Assembly: GCA_037953745.1 (NCBI GenBank)
Contig: JBAKBP010007955.1
Coordinates: 1-64,000, forward strand
Source: Lithodes maja
Taxonomy: Eukaryota; Arthropoda; Malacostraca; Decapoda; Lithodidae
Direction of reading: 5' to 3'
DNA: 64,000 bases
The notes below the pieces were generated by a model. The model had not been told where the DNA came from. It worked only from the letters and a program-made list of their open reading frames with translations, and made no database searches. Of the stretch, positions 10,335 to 21,855 are shown in pieces (the stretch's first letter is position 1; each line of letters begins with the position of its first letter). The translations under genes were made by a program, and so were the position numbers.

Positions 10335-10772
10335 TTAACCCTCTAACCCCGGCTAGGGAATATCGTAACTGTACTCTGTGTCCGGGGGTTTTCAGGAATT
10401 TTGTACCAAGTTGATTCACATGTTACTCCTGAAATACATTACACAAAGTTATAAAAAAAACAGAAAAATGTTGCACAAACCTTCATGTGTAGAATGCCGT
10501 TGAGTAGAGGTCTCTAGCCCAAGTGATTGCATAATGGTGAGCGCGGGAAGTGGAGTGATTTTTATGCGTGAAAATCATCCCGCGTTCGGATGCGTCGCCT
10601 TTGCCCAGGCCCCGGCTCGTCGCGCCAAACTTTTTACCTCCCGGAGGCGATTTTATGTATTGATAGTGATGTTATTATAGTTATTTGGAGTCCAATTATA
10701 TAAAATATGTGTATTAGGCTATCATTGTCACTAATATTTCCCATTTTCACTCGATACCGTAGTTTTTATGAG

Positions 10773-11213
10773 TAATTGAGGTAGGTTATTGTTATATTAG
10801 GCACTGATTATTCGTTATCACAGGTGTTTATTATACTTTGGCCATCTAATATTAGTTCGTGTGTCACTTTCACTTTGGTAAATATGCTTGAGAGAGTGTC
10901 ACTTTCACTGATAATGCTCATTTTCACTTGATACGGTACATTTTATTAGTAATTGAGGTAGGTTATTGTTATATTAGGCACTGATTATTCGTTATCACAG
11001 GTGTTTATTATACTTTGGCCATCTAATATTAGTTCGTGTGTCACTTTCACTTTGGTAAATATGCTTGAGAGAGTGTCACTTTCACTGATAATGCTCATTT
11101 TCACTTGATACGGTACATTTTATTAGTAATTGAGGTAGGTTATTGTTATATTAGGCACTGATTATTCGTTATCACAGGTGTTTATTATACTTTGGCCATC
11201 TAATATTATGTCA
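10773..11213. repeat. tandem repeat, 177-bp unit, about 2.5 copies
   Basis: Units begin TAATTGAGGTAGG at 10773, 10950 and 11127, exactly 177 bp apart and almost identical; the third unit is partial. It lies in the noncoding left arm of the piggyBac element, downstream of the transposase stop. Subterminal repeats can be transposase binding regions, but that is inference. Confidence 0.9.
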
Positions 11214-11408
11214 TGTGTCACTTTCACTTAGTTATATGCTTTGTAAACGTTTTATATACAATTTATTGTGTCTTTTTTCACTTATTTATATATGTTTTCA
11301 TAATACATGACTTTTTTATCACAATACACCTGTACATTGTTTTATTTCCACTTGTTGCCTATATACATACATATTGTCAGTCTTTGGTACTTTCACTATG
11401 ATTATTAG

Positions 11409-13320
11409 TTAGTACTCCTGCTTGCTGTGGTATTCAGCAAAGCACGGTATAGCACATAGTGACAGCCGGCACTCCACACACTGCATGGTGGTCTTTTTCT
11501 GCTTCCTCGGCCTCACCTGGCTGTTCCAGCAGACATGGCACCGCCTTCTGCTAATGGTGACTCCATCTCGTTCCAGAGGCAGGTAACCGAGCTTGTGCAC
11601 ATTTACAAACTGTGCACCCTGCATGCGGTCCTGAACGGGGCGCCCAGGTTGTGCCACTGCCCTCTGTGGCATAGCATACCTGTCCAGGAGCTCCACCAAC
11701 ACCTGTTTTTGGAACCTCCGCAGGCTACTGAACTTCCTGGGTGTGCGCGGATTCCGAAGCCTGTAGATATTATAGGCATTCAGCATTGACATGTCCACCA
11801 TGTGCAGAAAGAACTTTTTGTACCATCTGCACGAGGTACGCAGACAGTCGATGAAGCCTATCTGCATGTCGGACTTGTCCACCAGCCTCATATTTATGTT
11901 GTAGTCAATTACAGCATCGGGCTTGGTCACCCTGACTTGGGTGCGGCGATCCACCTTGCCAGTCTCAACCATTTCCCCCTTGTGGACGGTGCTCAGGAGG
12001 TTGACCTTCCGCTGGTCGTGCCAGTGGATAGCCAGAATGGGTCCCGACTTCTTCTTGAAGACATCGCCTTTCTTTGTTTTAGGAGGGAAACTTGGCATGC
12101 CCTTCCTTTTTGCTCTAACTGTGCCTACAGTCCCCGTCTGGCGCTCATGGAGGTACTTTGAGAGAGTGGGGGACGTGTAGTAGTTGTCCGTGTAGAGGAC
12201 GTGATTCTTCTCGAAGTACCGGTTCATCATGGCTTGAACCACTGCTCCGCCAAAGCCAATGAGGGGGTCTATTGCCACGTCCCCTTCCTTCCCGCTGTAG
12301 ACCAGGAAGTCCAGGACATAGCCAGTTTTGCAATCGCACAGCACAAAGAACTTTATACCAAAGCGATGTCTCTTTGAGGGGATGTACTGCCTGAAGCTCA
12401 GCTTTCCCCGGAACAGCACAAGAGACTCGTCAATACAGACGTTGCAGAAGGGCATGAAGTAGGACGTGAAACGTTCTCTCATCATCTCGTACAACGTCCT
12501 AATCTTCCACAGTTTGTCAGGGAGATGCATGTCGGTGTTGGTGACAAGATGGAGCGCTCCGAGGATGTCGAGGTACCGGTCCCGAGAGATGTATTTCCCG
12601 AAGGCAGGGGTGGATATTAGATCTTTGGTGATCCAATAGTCAGCCAACCTGTGCTTCTTCACATGAGGCATTAGCATGGTGATTGCCAGGAACACCATGA
12701 ACTCGGGATGAGTCACTGGGGTCCACCGCTTCATGTGGCCCTTGGTCACCTTGCCAAAAAAGTTAACCTGGACTTGGTAGTGCTTATTTGTCTCTTTTAT
12801 GACAAAGTCAGTAACCTCCTTATCAAAAAATGCCTCAAAAAGCTCATGTGGTCGAGCATTGGGGCCTGCAGGAAAACTTGGGGTAACTCCTGGAGCATCC
12901 TGTACCTCATCAAAAGGGGTTACATCAGGGTCAATGACTTCATCAGCAGCCACATCCTGCCAGTTGAAAATATAAAATCCGTCCTTCTGGCGACGCTGAC
13001 GAGGAGCTACAGCGGGGGCAGCACGCCCACGAACTTTGGCGGCGCGAACCCTAGGGCGGCCAGGAGCGCGACGGCGCCCAGGCCCAGCCCGGCGGCCAGC
13101 CAGGCGGCCAGGAGCACGACGGCCCTGGGCAAAGCGTCTGGGTTGATGGTCGTCGATGTCCATAAATTCGTCATCGTCGTTGTCGTCAGAGCCGTCATCT
13201 TGCCCTGACGGTGGACCCAGGTAATCATGGCCAGAGTCGTCTGTGAGGTGCCCTTCATCTTCAGAGCCCCCCTCATAATCTCGCGGGGAACGAATGATGC
13301 GTGGTCGGCGGTAGGTCGGC
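11409..13320 (-). CDS. piggyBac transposase, catalytic and C-terminal region
   Basis: Transposase of the DDE_Tnp_1_7 (PGBD) family, which cuts and pastes DNA at TTAA in the nucleus. From the Met at 13163 there are 584 codons; the frame is open further upstream through an acidic stretch (DYEGGSEDEG, QDDGSDDNDDDEF). Numbering from that Met: Arg/Pro-rich basic region 8-60, catalytic Asp245 (VCIDESLVLF), Asp326 (LYTDNYYTSP), Asp429 with Asp432 (YNINMRLVDKSD), and a C-terminal cysteine-rich zinc domain (CHVCW, CVEC, LCAIPCFAEYH). The spacing of the three Asps (81 and 103) is close to that of the known enzyme. No stop or shift within this part. It joins the N-terminal frame near 13320 by an apparent one-base shift. 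Confidence 0.9.
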
Positions 13321-14350
13321 GAGGTGGGGAAGGAGTGGGAGGTGAGGCTCTGTCATCTTCATGCAGAGGTTCGGGGCTCCTTGGCCTACGACGAGTCTTA
13401 GACAGCACTGGTTCAGTGTCTGTAGGTGCAGGTATGGATGCGAGGTCGAAAACATCATGAGGAACCTCTGTTGTAGGCTGGGGAGGTGGGGTGGACCCTG
13501 GGGAAACTTGCGGGGGCGTATGGCTTGGAGCGACAGGGGTGGAAGCCGCAGGGGTGGAAGCCGCGGGAGCCTCGAACAAAGAGCGCCTACTTGTAGCTCC
13601 TTTTTTAACATATTTTCTCCCTTTTCCCTTTTCTTTAGTAGTATGTCTCCTCTCGGGGGAAATAGGGGGTAAATAGGCCGAAAGTGGGGGTTCCTCAACC
13701 CTAGGCAGTGCTGGTGGTGGTGGGGAAGAATGGCGGGAGCCTGGGGCAACTTGGGTGGCGTGGGTAGATAAGGAAGACAATGGCGGGTCAACCTCGGCCT
13801 CACGCGCAGCCTCACTGGCACCCTCACGCACTGCTCCCTCACCAAGTTTTAGGGCCTCTTTCCTGGCTGCCGCGGCCGCCTTCTTGAGAACTTGCTTCTT
13901 ATAGAAACGTATCTTGAATGGGGATTTAGCTGGCGAAGGGCTAGGTGTCGTGTCACTCAACCTAAACTTGGCAGTCGACCTAGTGCTGTCCCATTCGCTC
14001 ACTCTCACTACACTCTCATCACCTTGCACAACTATATCACGTTCAGTACTATCATCACTTTCATCGTCATGCTCAAATCCAATAAAAAGCGCGTCTCTTT
14101 CATGGATTTCGTCTAGATCGTCAACATCTTCACTATAGTGAGACTGATAAGACTCGGAGGTATCACTGCCCAAGTCATCAACACTATTTTTGCCTTCACC
14201 ACGTTCATAACTCCTCAAAGCTATTTCAATACCTCCGGGAGTCAACGCATCTTTTACGTGCCTTTGCGTTAGGGCGCGACGAACATGAGCAGGCGTCGAA
14301 GGGAGCGTAGAATCGGACACAAGGGAATCACTTTTTGGGCTAGTATCCAT
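13320..14350 (-). pseudogene. piggyBac transposase, long N-terminal extension
   Basis: Minus-strand open frame beginning with ATG at 14350 (Met-Asp-Thr-Ser-Pro), about 340 codons, leading into the transposase. It is acidic and serine-rich (HYSEDVDDLDEIHERD), then Lys/Ala-rich, then proline/serine-rich and probably disordered. The frame stays open to 13007, but beyond about 13320 it is the wrong frame for the catalytic part, so either a small indel or an unseen intron separates them. The extension is unusually long for this family. Marked pseudogene because of that break. Confidence 0.65.
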
Positions 14351-14547
14351 GTTGGTGGCAGGGTAGAGACTGGCGTACATGCTGTCTGGTGGCGTCGCCT
14401 AGCAACGCCTGGTGACCACGGAGCGAAATTTTTACGCGCGCCATTCGAAAGCACACACGCAAGCAATGGTACAGTGTTGTACCACCCGGGTTCCTCGGGC
14501 CAAAAAAAAATGGTACACACGTGTACCACCCGGGGTCGAAGGGTTAA

Positions 14548-15912
14548 TACCAAGTTAAAGCATGATATTCAGAACTTAAAAATAACAAGCATTCCATTAA
14601 CAATACACCTATAGTGTCATAGACAAAAACATGAACATATTGTAGGCTACATACTGGTACATACAATTTTCAGGACCACTCCACCCACAGATACTGTTAC
14701 AGTAGTATGTTTGCTGCAATAATTCCTAAATGACAGCACTCCATGTGGTGTGCATCTGATTCCTTATGTTGAGCTCACAATAAAGCGCATGATCTAATGT
14801 CATTGCTTAAAAATACAGTAATTGGAAACAAAAAAAGATGGGAAGCATGAAATGGCCTGTTGGCTGGTGACTCTCTCTTTCAGTACCGTACCATTAACTG
14901 AACAGATACTGTAAGTACCAGTACCGGTACTGACTTAATTACTTCAATTTACTATCGGTACCCTAACAGTTGGGTTGTCCTTGATAATTCATAGAAAACT
15001 GACAAATTGAATGACAATGTATGCATTTTACTAGTGACTTACCGGTGCGGTACTTCTGTTACTGGACAACTCTTTTTCACTACGGTACATGGTACCATCT
15101 AATATCAACAACCACATGACAAGAAATACCGGTATTATTAATTAAACATTAATAATCCAGGGGTGCTTCTGATAGGCTAAAGTTTCATAGGAATTTCAGG
15201 TCGCAACATAAATTAAAGACATATAAAAATTATTTAAGGAGAAATTTCGGGAAGGATGTAGTTACCGGGTGTACCACTACTGACATACAACATAAATCAT
15301 CTATAAATACTTATCATAAAACAAATACTTATAAATCTATAATACTAGGTTAGGTTAGGTTGTTTGGTTAGGGTAATGTATTTTTGTATCCAAAGGCAGT
15401 CAAAATAGACGGGAACATGATGGGGTACACCCGGTAACTACATTCTGCAGAAATTTCCTATGCAGTGTTGCAACACGAGAACATGAAGGAATATGAAATT
15501 TGAAAAATTTCATAATTAAAAATCCTAACTTCACAAATTATATGGGAACGATTAGTACAGTACCTGAAACAACATTAGTGTTAAAAATCAAGAAATCATT
15601 AAAGGAGACTTTCGCAGCAATACTCGCGGTCACGGGTCTAATAGGCCTATATCCGTTTTTATTTGTAATTATCCCACGTCCGGCAGTTATTTGCTCCCTT
15701 GCCAGCCTGCAATATACTGTATAATTATGATGATAACAATAAGGGGGAGTGAGGAGCCCCATCTCACCCCACAACTAGTAAAATAAGAAGCGAACGTAAC
15801 TGCCGTGACCCAGAGTGTGCGAACCATGGCGAAAGGCTCCTTGAATGATACGAAAATCAACATATGAGATTGTTAAGTTCAAGACAATATAGCAATCAGA
15901 TTCACTGTAGGC
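14548..15912. other. noncoding, possible interior of an older DNA transposon
   Basis: AT-rich with many scattered GGTACC/CCGGTA motifs and no credible gene. A short TTAGG-type tract lies at 15349-15377. The start of a diverged direct repeat (15600-15775) falls here. Confidence 0.5.
15600..15775 (+). repeat. diverged direct repeat, unit 1 (unit 2 at 16158-16380)
   Basis: Both units share, in order, AAGGAGACTT, a CGC-rich stretch, AGGCCTATA, CAG(C/T)TGTTATTTGCTCC-like and GATGATGACAATAA-like blocks with diverged sequence between. Probably an old local duplication inside the element. Confidence 0.55.
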
Positions 15913-16157
15913 TTACTTGCCATTAGAATCAGGAAGAGGGTCCTCCGAATCTGGTAAGCCAGGCAACCCCTCAATTGCTGCATCATCCAAGAGCGGCACC
16001 ATCAAGTCCTCCACTGGATTCAAAGGCGGTAGATCACCTACCCCACCACCTGCAAACAGAATTGAATAAATTTAGTTTTGTATAAGCATAGATTATGGTT
16101 AGGCCTATACACCGGTATGTGATTTAAATAATGTAACCCTTATTTGGTCAATATTCA

Positions 16158-16380
16158 AGGAGACTTCAGCGGCGATATTCGCACGCTCTAGGTCACAGCC
16201 TTTACGCCTTTAACTTTACCTTTTTTTGTGACTAATTAAGTAATTATCATCATAATAATTATAGGCCTATAATACAGATTTACAAAATGATCCCATGGCC
16301 AGCTGTTATTTGCTCCTTGTTGGAAATATATAATATTGATGATGACAATAAGTCATAGAGGGTGAGGGGGACAAAGCCCC
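16158..16380 (+). repeat. diverged direct repeat, unit 2
   Basis: Partner of 15600-15775, offset about 555 bp; contains GGCCAGCTGTTATTTGCTCC where unit 1 has a slightly changed form. It leads into the inverted repeat at 16362-16495. Confidence 0.55.
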
Positions 16381-16495
16381 CCTTAACCTATTATTGTATC
16401 CACGGCCAGCTGTTAGCTAAATAGTTTTGTTACCAAACCGGGCCATGGGATACAATAATGGGTTGAGGGGAGCTTTGCCCCCCACCATAGGCTAG
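16362..16495. repeat. imperfect inverted repeat (hairpin-forming)
   Basis: 16379-16408 (CCTATTATTGTATCC core) is repeated in reverse at 16441-16473 (GGATACAATAATGGG core), with an outer AAAGCCCCCC / GGGGAGCTTTGCCCC pair. Arms of about 30 bp flank a loop of about 32 bp. Confidence 0.7.
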
Positions 16496-17376
16496 TAACC
16501 CCTAGGCCTAACTTGCCTAAGTCTTCTATTTTGGTTTGATGTAGCCTAGGTCATAAAGATGGTGTAGGCTACCGATATACGACATAATTATCGAGGTACC
16601 TAGGCCTACATTAGGCTATATTATACACTTACAGCTCAACCTTGTCCGGTTTGGGTAGCCTAAGTGTAGGGCTAGGTATAGTAAGCAATAAATAGGCCTA
16701 GTAATGGCAGAAATAGTAAACTAATTTCCAATTTAACCTTGCATAAAACTTGTAAAAATAGTATAGCCTAGGCCTAGGCTAGCCTTAGTCTGAAAACAAT
16801 TAGCCTAGGCCACAAACCTGTTTGACGGGCTTCCCGTCTAAGGGCAGCCAACTTCTTAACAATCGAGCGGAAGTCTGAACTTCTTTCTCACTTCCTCTGG
16901 CTCACGTTGGCATACTCCTATTGCATTTACTTTAAGAGTTACATCCTCCCATGCTTTCTTTTTTGCTTGAGCAGTCACCGTGGTAGTTAGTGTACCCAAA
17001 AACAAAGCCTTGTTCATTAAAACCTCAATAATCAATCGTATCTCGTCATTTACGAAGACACCCTTCCTCTTCTTTGGTGGTGGCTGTGGTGGATTGGACG
17101 AGGCCATGCTAAATCGGCTAAACAATGAATGCAGTTCTTCCTGGGCGAGTCGGCGTGGCTTCGGTCACGTGGGCAAGATGGTTTGTTTATTTACAAAGGA
17201 CTTACGCTCAGTGAGTGGCCTTGCGCCTGATTGGTCAAGAGGCGCCTTAGTGTATGGGAGCCGAAAGGGAGCCGAAAGGGAGCCCAACGATGCGTTCGTG
17301 AATACACCTTCCGTGGTGATCTTACGTTTCTGTACGACATCGCACGCTACGACCGTTAGTGAATCTGGGTCCTGGT

Positions 17377-17447
17377 GTCAATGACCCAACCCTGCCGGGG
17401 GTCGATATCCGAGGGACCACCAGGTTTGCTCTTAACAATTGCACTGC
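17377..17447 (-). repeat. inverted copy of the segment at 24540-24616
   Basis: About 70 bp (GTCATTGAC through CTTAACAATTG and on to ACTGCC) recurs in reverse orientation at 24540-24616, at the 5' end of the LINE there. Most simply a small LINE 5' fragment; just to its left GGACCCAGATTCACTAA (minus strand, ending near 17371) looks like a Harbinger terminus. Confidence 0.6.
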
Positions 17448-17755
17448 CATATTTATTTGGTAAAGGTGTATGGTGTTACATGTATGATATGTAGTGGGAA
17501 GAGTAGTGTTTTATGGATAGAGGATAGCGATGTAGGGCAATGTCGTGAAGTTGGATGTGTATGTTATATAAAGAGGGTTTTCCTGATAGCCCTGATGTGT
17601 GAGGCAGAAAGATATGTATCCACCTACCAAGGCCTGGGAGAGAAAATGGAATTCAGGCCATTCCCTGAGTCTCCCGAAACCTTGGCGGTAGTACTTCCCT
17701 GGGCGGTGCTGCCTACCCCTACTACCTAGGAGTACTAACAACATTGTTGTTAAAT
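17448..17755. other. intergenic, nothing recognised
   Basis: No motif or protein family that I can recognise; ordinary base composition. Confidence 0.5.
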
Positions 17756-19979
17756 GAGTATGGTTCCCAAACTATTTTGATGGCGACCCTAAATACAATA
17801 TTTCTTCGTCCTTACGACCCTACACCCTGAAACACTGGATTGGTATGTTATATATTTATACTGATTCTTAGTAATTCATAATTATTTTTCACGGCAGTAA
17901 CTTAAGATACATATATTTTAGTATGTAACACTTGGTATCTTATTTCTGTAACAGTAGTTGCGCTATGTGCAATGAAAAACAAATATTTATTATTAAGAAA
18001 ACTGATGCTGCCTCATTTTGTTGTTGAGCTTCTCTAGTATATGTTTATGTTTATGAATTTTGGGGATCAAGTTGGTCTCTTGCTTTAGTTTTCAGTCTGA
18101 ACATACTTGGTCACAGAGGTAGGTTGTTAGAAAAGGGAGAAGAGTTTACTTTGCTTCTCGATTTAAAATGGGTTTATCCTTGAATAGTTGATTGCACAAC
18201 TCATCTTCTTCACTCACATTTGCTCTCCCAAACAGTCTATGAGGCAGTCAAAATATATATCTGACTGTTGCTATAATTACATAAAAATAAGCCTACCACA
18301 ACGTTAAGTTTTAGGAAAAGTAATAATTAAATACATTCCATCAAACCCCTCTCAGTCACTCACTAACCCACATGCACATAATTATAATGAACATATTCAA
18401 GGATATATTCGTAGTAATCCACATACAACGAAAAAGTACATGTATGATATACTGTTAAAGTACATTTTGTGGCTTCGCCCCGTCAAAAAAATCATCACAA
18501 ACTCGAAAATATTCCTCATCTCTATATCTATATACATTGTTGTTATATCAATGTATTATATTATTAACTATTAGTATTAACATTGGTTTTGAGACTATAG
18601 GTTGCAGGTAATAAGTAAACACAAATAAAAAAAAATAAAAAAAAAATAAAAACATAAAACAAACATAAAAAATCCCAAAGCATTTGAACATGTTTGGGCA
18701 ATTTTGGATTTAAGGCTGCGATGTGAAAAACGGTAATGAGTCAAAATAAGTATCATAATGACAATGTTTCTTCTTCCAATCAGTAAAAACACGTCTGTTA
18801 ATTCTGGCAATAAATACAAAAGTAAATTAAAAAGAACATACTTGTATCGTGGTGTAAACACGGGTAACAAGTAAAAAGTAAATATTATGAAGGCATTGTT
18901 ATTTCTAGTAATAAATAAAACTTAAATGTTATAAGGAAGTTTTACTTGAAATAACATGTAATACGTAAACAATAACTTCATTACCAAGGCTTAAAGAGGA
19001 AAATGTTAACTAAGAGTAGCATTAATACGACAATATATCATAATGAGGGCGTACCAAGTCCAGCAATTACGCATAAACAAGTAGGATGCAGACAATACTA
19101 ACCATTCATTAGCGAACTTCTTGAATACCACTGAATAATAGGAGTGGTAGATTTGAGCCGTTGGGATGCACAGTAGAATAGCCAAGACAGTTAGAAGCAA
19201 TACAGAACATAATTGGGAAGGCAGGACTTGGGGCAAATAAGTACGTAGCGGAAGCTATCCGGGGGGGAAATGGGGTGGAGTATATTCGATAAGTGGATTG
19301 GGAAAGCAAAGGGTAAGTACAAGGTAAGGCTGGAAGAAATTTAAGAAGATAGATGGCCAAACAAATGTATATATGCGAGTAAATGGTGAAAGTAAGTGGA
19401 GCAGGGAGTGTAGAAGAAAGTATTCGAAAGGGTAAATATATAGCAACACCAAGTGGGAAGGGAATATAGAGCAATGGAAGGGATAGGGGGAGTGGGCAAG
19501 AATTGAGAACGGAAGACACAAAGTACAAAGTAAACCATTCTACTATGGGGGATAGGGATCAAAACTGTTGTGGGTTTATAAATGAGATGGAGGGTCAAGC
19601 CATACAAAAACAAATATGGAAAACTCTAGATATAATGTGGAAACAGAACAATTAATAAAGAGGGCGAGGGTGCTTGGGAACTAGAAAAATAGAATAAAGA
19701 AAAGAAAAAAGAGGTAAAGGGGAATTAGACAATACGCCTAAGAAAATTATATAGACAGAAAGAGAGTGAAGTCAAAAATTGTGGCGGGGGGGGGGGGGGG
19801 GTAATGGGTAATAGCATAAAATAAACGGAGGGGTCTACAGATATAAAGGTAAAAGAGATACTAATAGATAAAGGGGACAAAGTATTATTGCTAACTCTTT
19901 TCTCCAGACCCTTCGAAGACCCTCATAAACAGGCTCACGACCCTTGTTTGGGTCGCGACCATGGGTTTGGGAACCACTG
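17756..19979. mobile_element. hAT-like nonautonomous DNA element
   Basis: Left end AGTATGGTTCCCAAACT and right end, read inward, CAGTGGTTCCCAAAC, both followed by GCGACCC-type sequence, a common hAT terminus. The 2.2-kb interior is AT-rich, has a 16-base G run (19786-19801) and no transposase. I could not find a matching 8-bp target duplication. Its right edge directly abuts BEL/Pao sequence. Confidence 0.55.
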
Positions 19980-19981
19980 CT

Positions 19982-20455
19982 TTACCTCGTAAAAACGCGG
20001 CGTTCGGTGACATTACGTTACACACGTTTTGCGCCACGGCATACGGGGTAGCCATATATGTCGTTACTTCATTTGGGGCACATTTAGTTACCGCCCGGGC
20101 TAAAGTAGCCCCGGTTAAAAAGGTAACTATCCCTAAAATGGAATTGACTGCCATGCTGCTATTAGCGCGTCTCGTGCAACATGTACGCGCGGAATACGAA
20201 AGCGCCTTAAATATTGAAATCATTCACGTATGGTGCGATAGTCAAGTCGCACTCAACTGGATACATAGCAAGAAGTCTCTGCCAGTTTATGTGAGGAATA
20301 GGGTAGATGAGATTAGGGCCCTATTGCCAGACGTTGCTTATCATTATGTAAATACAAAAGACAAACCTAGTGATCTCATAACTAGGGGTATAACGGCTAG
20401 CCAGTTAGTGAAGTCCGAATTGTGGTGGCATGGTCCAAAGTGGCTGCTCCATTAA
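19982..20455 (+). pseudogene. BEL/Pao RNase H domain
   Basis: Reads LHTFCATAYGVAIYVVTS, VAPVKKVTIPKMELTAMLL, WCDSQVALNWIHSKKSLPVYVRNRV, KDKPSDLITRGI and WWHGPKWLL, the hallmark series of the RNase H region of BEL/Pao pol, which degrades the RNA strand of the RNA-DNA hybrid. The usual FCDAS box has lost its catalytic Asp (FCATAYG). The frame stops at TAA 20453-20455 but continues in the same frame beyond. Everything upstream (gag, protease, RT) is missing where the hAT-like element ends. Confidence 0.85.
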
Positions 20456-21018
20456 AGTGAATGCACGATTTGGCATGCTGTTGGTGAGGGACTTCTGCCA
20501 CTGGAAACAGTGGCAATTACAGCCCAACCAAATGAGCCACCGGGTCCAATAATAGAGTGGGCAAGATTCGGTGACTATAATAAACTAGTCAGAGTTGCCG
20601 CTTGGGTGTTGCGATATATATCCAATATCAAGCTTAAAGTAACGGGCCAACTCTGCAACAGGGATCACAACATTGATGCTCGTGAATATAAAGCAGCTGA
20701 AGTAACTTTGATCAAGTGGGTTCAAGCAGAAACCTTTTCCAATGAATTAGAATCTTTGCAAAGCTCGAATAAGACATTAATGCCTAATTAGTGCATCAAC
20801 TAAGGTTGCACCTAGATAATGACCTCATCAGGTGTGAGGGTCGCCTGAAGTGGTCGGGTGTAATGTACGGCACAAACTGCCCTATACTTATGCCAACAAG
20901 ACATCACGTTACTGATCTATTGATCATACGTGCACATAGGGAAGTAAAACACTACGGGGTATGTAATATTATATCAAATTTGCGTCTCACATGGTGGATA
21001 CCCAGAGTTCGACGCTAG
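20456..21018 (+). pseudogene. BEL/Pao connection region and integrase zinc-binding part
   Basis: Same frame as the RNase H until a shift near 20785, then HQLRLHLDNDLIRCEGRLKW, ITDLLIIRAH-like and VKHYGVCNIISNLRLTWWIP, the HHCC region preceding BEL/Pao integrase. It ends in TAGTAA at 21016-21021, which two compensating small indels appear to cause, because the integrase resumes in the same frame. Confidence 0.8.
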
Positions 21019-21855
21019 TAAGAAAGTGTTGTAATATGCCAGAGACTAAAGGGTAAACCATATGCAACTGGACCAGCTCCACCTCTACCTGAATGCCGTG
21101 TAAAGCACATAGAGCCTTTCCAAGCTGTAGGGTTAGATTACACAGGAGCATTGAAGACGAGAAAGCATGAGAAGGTATATATATTATTGTTTACCTGTGC
21201 AACGTCTCGAGCGGTACACCTAGAACTATGTGATAATATGTCTAGCGAAGAATTTATGCTGGCGTTTAGACGGTTTTGTGCCTGTCGTTCATTCCCTCAA
21301 CTCATTCTTAGCGACAATGCTCCCACTTATGTCCAGGCATCAAAATATCTAAAGGATATGAGCAGTGATCCTACAATTATCACTTTTTTGGGAGAGAGGA
21401 AGTGCGAATGGAGGTTCATTCCAGTTAAGGCACCTTGGTTTGGTGGAATGTGGGAACGGTGTGTCGGCATAGTAAAGTCAGGACTCAGAGCGGTAGTAGG
21501 ACGTGCTCTATTAAAGAAGAGCGAGTTGACGACAATCCTCACAGAGATAGAGGCTGTCGTGAACGATCATTCGCTTACATATGTGTACACCGACCTGCAA
21601 GAACCACTACCATTAACGCCAGCTCACTTGCTATATGGAAAACCATTGACTGCGTTTCCATCTGATTTCCAATCCATAGTAGAGTTAGAGGATCCCTCGT
21701 TGTACTCTGAAGTAGCGGTGTCTAAGAGATACCAGTATATATCGAGGATAATAGAAGATTTTAGAAAACGGTGGATTAAAGAATATCTGCTGGCATTGAG
21801 GGAAAGGAATGTTACACCCTCTGGTAGACCGACGCACCTACTGTTGGTGCAGTAG
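21019..21855 (+). pseudogene. BEL/Pao integrase core
   Basis: Retroviral-type integrase core with its three acidic residues: Asp in VGLDYTGAL (21136), Asp in LSDNAPTYV (21313) and Glu in FGGMWERCV (21454), all in one frame. It would insert element cDNA into chromosomes. The tail PLTPAHLLYGKPL is typical of the family. Translation leaves frame near 21830 and resumes in another frame. Domain order RNase H then integrase is normal for BEL/Pao. Confidence 0.88.

Larger units (their letters stand above)
10339..14543 (-). mobile_element. piggyBac DNA transposon, near-complete
   Basis: Flanked by TTAA at 10335-10338 and 14544-14547, the canonical piggyBac target duplication. Terminal inverted repeats, read inward, are CCCTCTAACCCCGG and CCCTTCGACCCCGG (11 of 14 match). 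A further imperfect palindrome GGTACACACGTGTACC sits just inside the right end. The 4,205-bp interior carries one transposase on the minus strand plus about 1 kb of noncoding DNA with tandem repeats on the left. Confidence 0.93.
15913..17107 (-). pseudogene. Myb/SANT-like DNA-binding protein, two exons (Harbinger-associated type)
   Basis: Exon 1 runs from ATG at 17107 to 16818: a basic PKKRKG patch (nuclear-localisation-like), then a Myb/SANT-type trihelix segment (FVNDEIRLIIEVLM, KKKAWEDVTLKVNAIG, EPEEVRKK), then, after an apparent 2-base deletion near 16886, DFRSIVKKLAALRREARQTG. A GTTTGT donor follows at 16817. The acceptor TTTGCAG ends at 16050 and exon 2 (16049-15913) continues in phase: an acidic, proline-rich tail ending DSNGK and TAA. 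Such proteins accompany Harbinger transposons and help the transposase bind DNA; some became host genes. The frameshift makes this copy probably dead. Confidence 0.65.

Noticed and set aside
9897..10346. Several overlapping frames over the GGA-rich tract (e.g. long Gly/Arg/Glu runs)
   Set aside because: Low-complexity purine repeat; composition alone keeps the frames open and no motif is conserved.
10098..17371. A complete Harbinger transposon spanning the piggyBac
   Set aside because: The left GGCCGGTTCACACGG and right GGACCCAGATTCAC ends do not match each other and no DDE transposase is visible; kept only as a possibility.
17748..19990. An 8-bp hAT target duplication
   Set aside because: Left TTAAATGA-region and right CTTTACCT-region do not match; the hAT label rests on the termini only.
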